NCBI RefSeq assembly: GCF_029931775.1
Contig: NC_079318.1
Location: 73,195,614-73,259,613, forward strand
Direction: 5' to 3'
Origin: Euleptes europaea
Lineage: Eukaryota > Chordata > Lepidosauria > Squamata > Sphaerodactylidae
DNA length: 64,000 bases
Part shown: piece after piece, positions 63,812-64,000 of the stretch
Numbering within the stretch: position 1 is the stretch's first letter
Layout of the letters: every line of letters starts with the position of its first letter
Notes under the pieces: model-generated
Told to the model about the DNA's origin: nothing
The model's database searches: none
Seen by the model: the letters and a program-made list of their open reading frames with translations, nothing else
Made by a program: the position numbers and the translations under genes

Positions 63812-63917
63812 ATATGTAATCTGCTAGTCTCCTTGATGGGAACCCAAAGCACATTCGAACCTGGGTCTCTTAGATCCTAGCCTGACATTCTACATACTAC
63901 ACTAGCTCTCTGAGTTT
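63812..63917 (-). mobile_element. Sauria-type SINE head
   Basis: The - strand reads AGAGAGCTAGTGTAGTATG, TAGGATCTAAGAGACCC and GGTTCGAATGTGC (box B). The body is missing. Confidence 0.6.
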
Positions 63918-64000
63918 ACTGAGTGGGTAATCTCTCCAAGTATTTGAAGAAGATGGCCAAATGTTAAAGAAGGTCTCTGCCTGCATCTCTCTTATGTGCA

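Overview
The window is vertebrate nuclear DNA from a squamate reptile, possibly a gecko. It carries two recognisable, intron-split protein genes in a background dominated by interspersed repeats. The squamate call rests on Sauria-type tRNA SINEs with CTT/GAA tails, several CR1-clade LINE 3' ends, 5S-rRNA-derived SINEs and a very abundant roughly 200-bp hAT-type MITE. The gecko call is only an impression from this repeat mix.

Genes. FAM167A lies on the + strand with coding exons at 2200-2574 and 9482-9745 (212 residues). TDH, mitochondrial L-threonine 3-dehydrogenase, lies on the - strand in eight coding exons between 58346 and 46729. Its reading frame is intact at 376 residues, and every junction is GT-AG with consistent phases. 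A TATA/CCAAT promoter and a short 5' non-coding exon lie near 60.2-60.3 kb. The two genes converge tail to tail across about 34 kb. The same neighbours in the same relative orientation occur at human 8p23.1, where TDH is a pseudogene, so this is a conserved block in which TDH still looks functional.

Layout. 0-2 kb: a nested hAT-like element with a pyrimidine microsatellite. 2-10 kb: FAM167A and its repeat-filled intron. 12-42 kb: a repeat-rich intergenic stretch with nested insertions, including a hAT transposase relic at 18.4-19.9 kb, a large foldback element at 29.2-29.6 kb with a hammerhead-ribozyme-like fold beside it, and a hAT MITE inserted in a SINE at 36.2 kb. 42.8-46.7 kb: a repeat-poor block downstream of TDH. 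46.7-60.3 kb: TDH, whose intron 2 holds a 1.98-kb hAT-type element made of tandem and inverted 140-bp modules. 60.3-64 kb: upstream flank with CR1, SINE and MITE copies.

The most informative signals are the target-site duplications. At least ten elements can be delimited to the base by 8-bp duplications, several of them inserted in other repeats, which gives a relative insertion order. The most unusual item is the hammerhead-like fold at 29663-29724.
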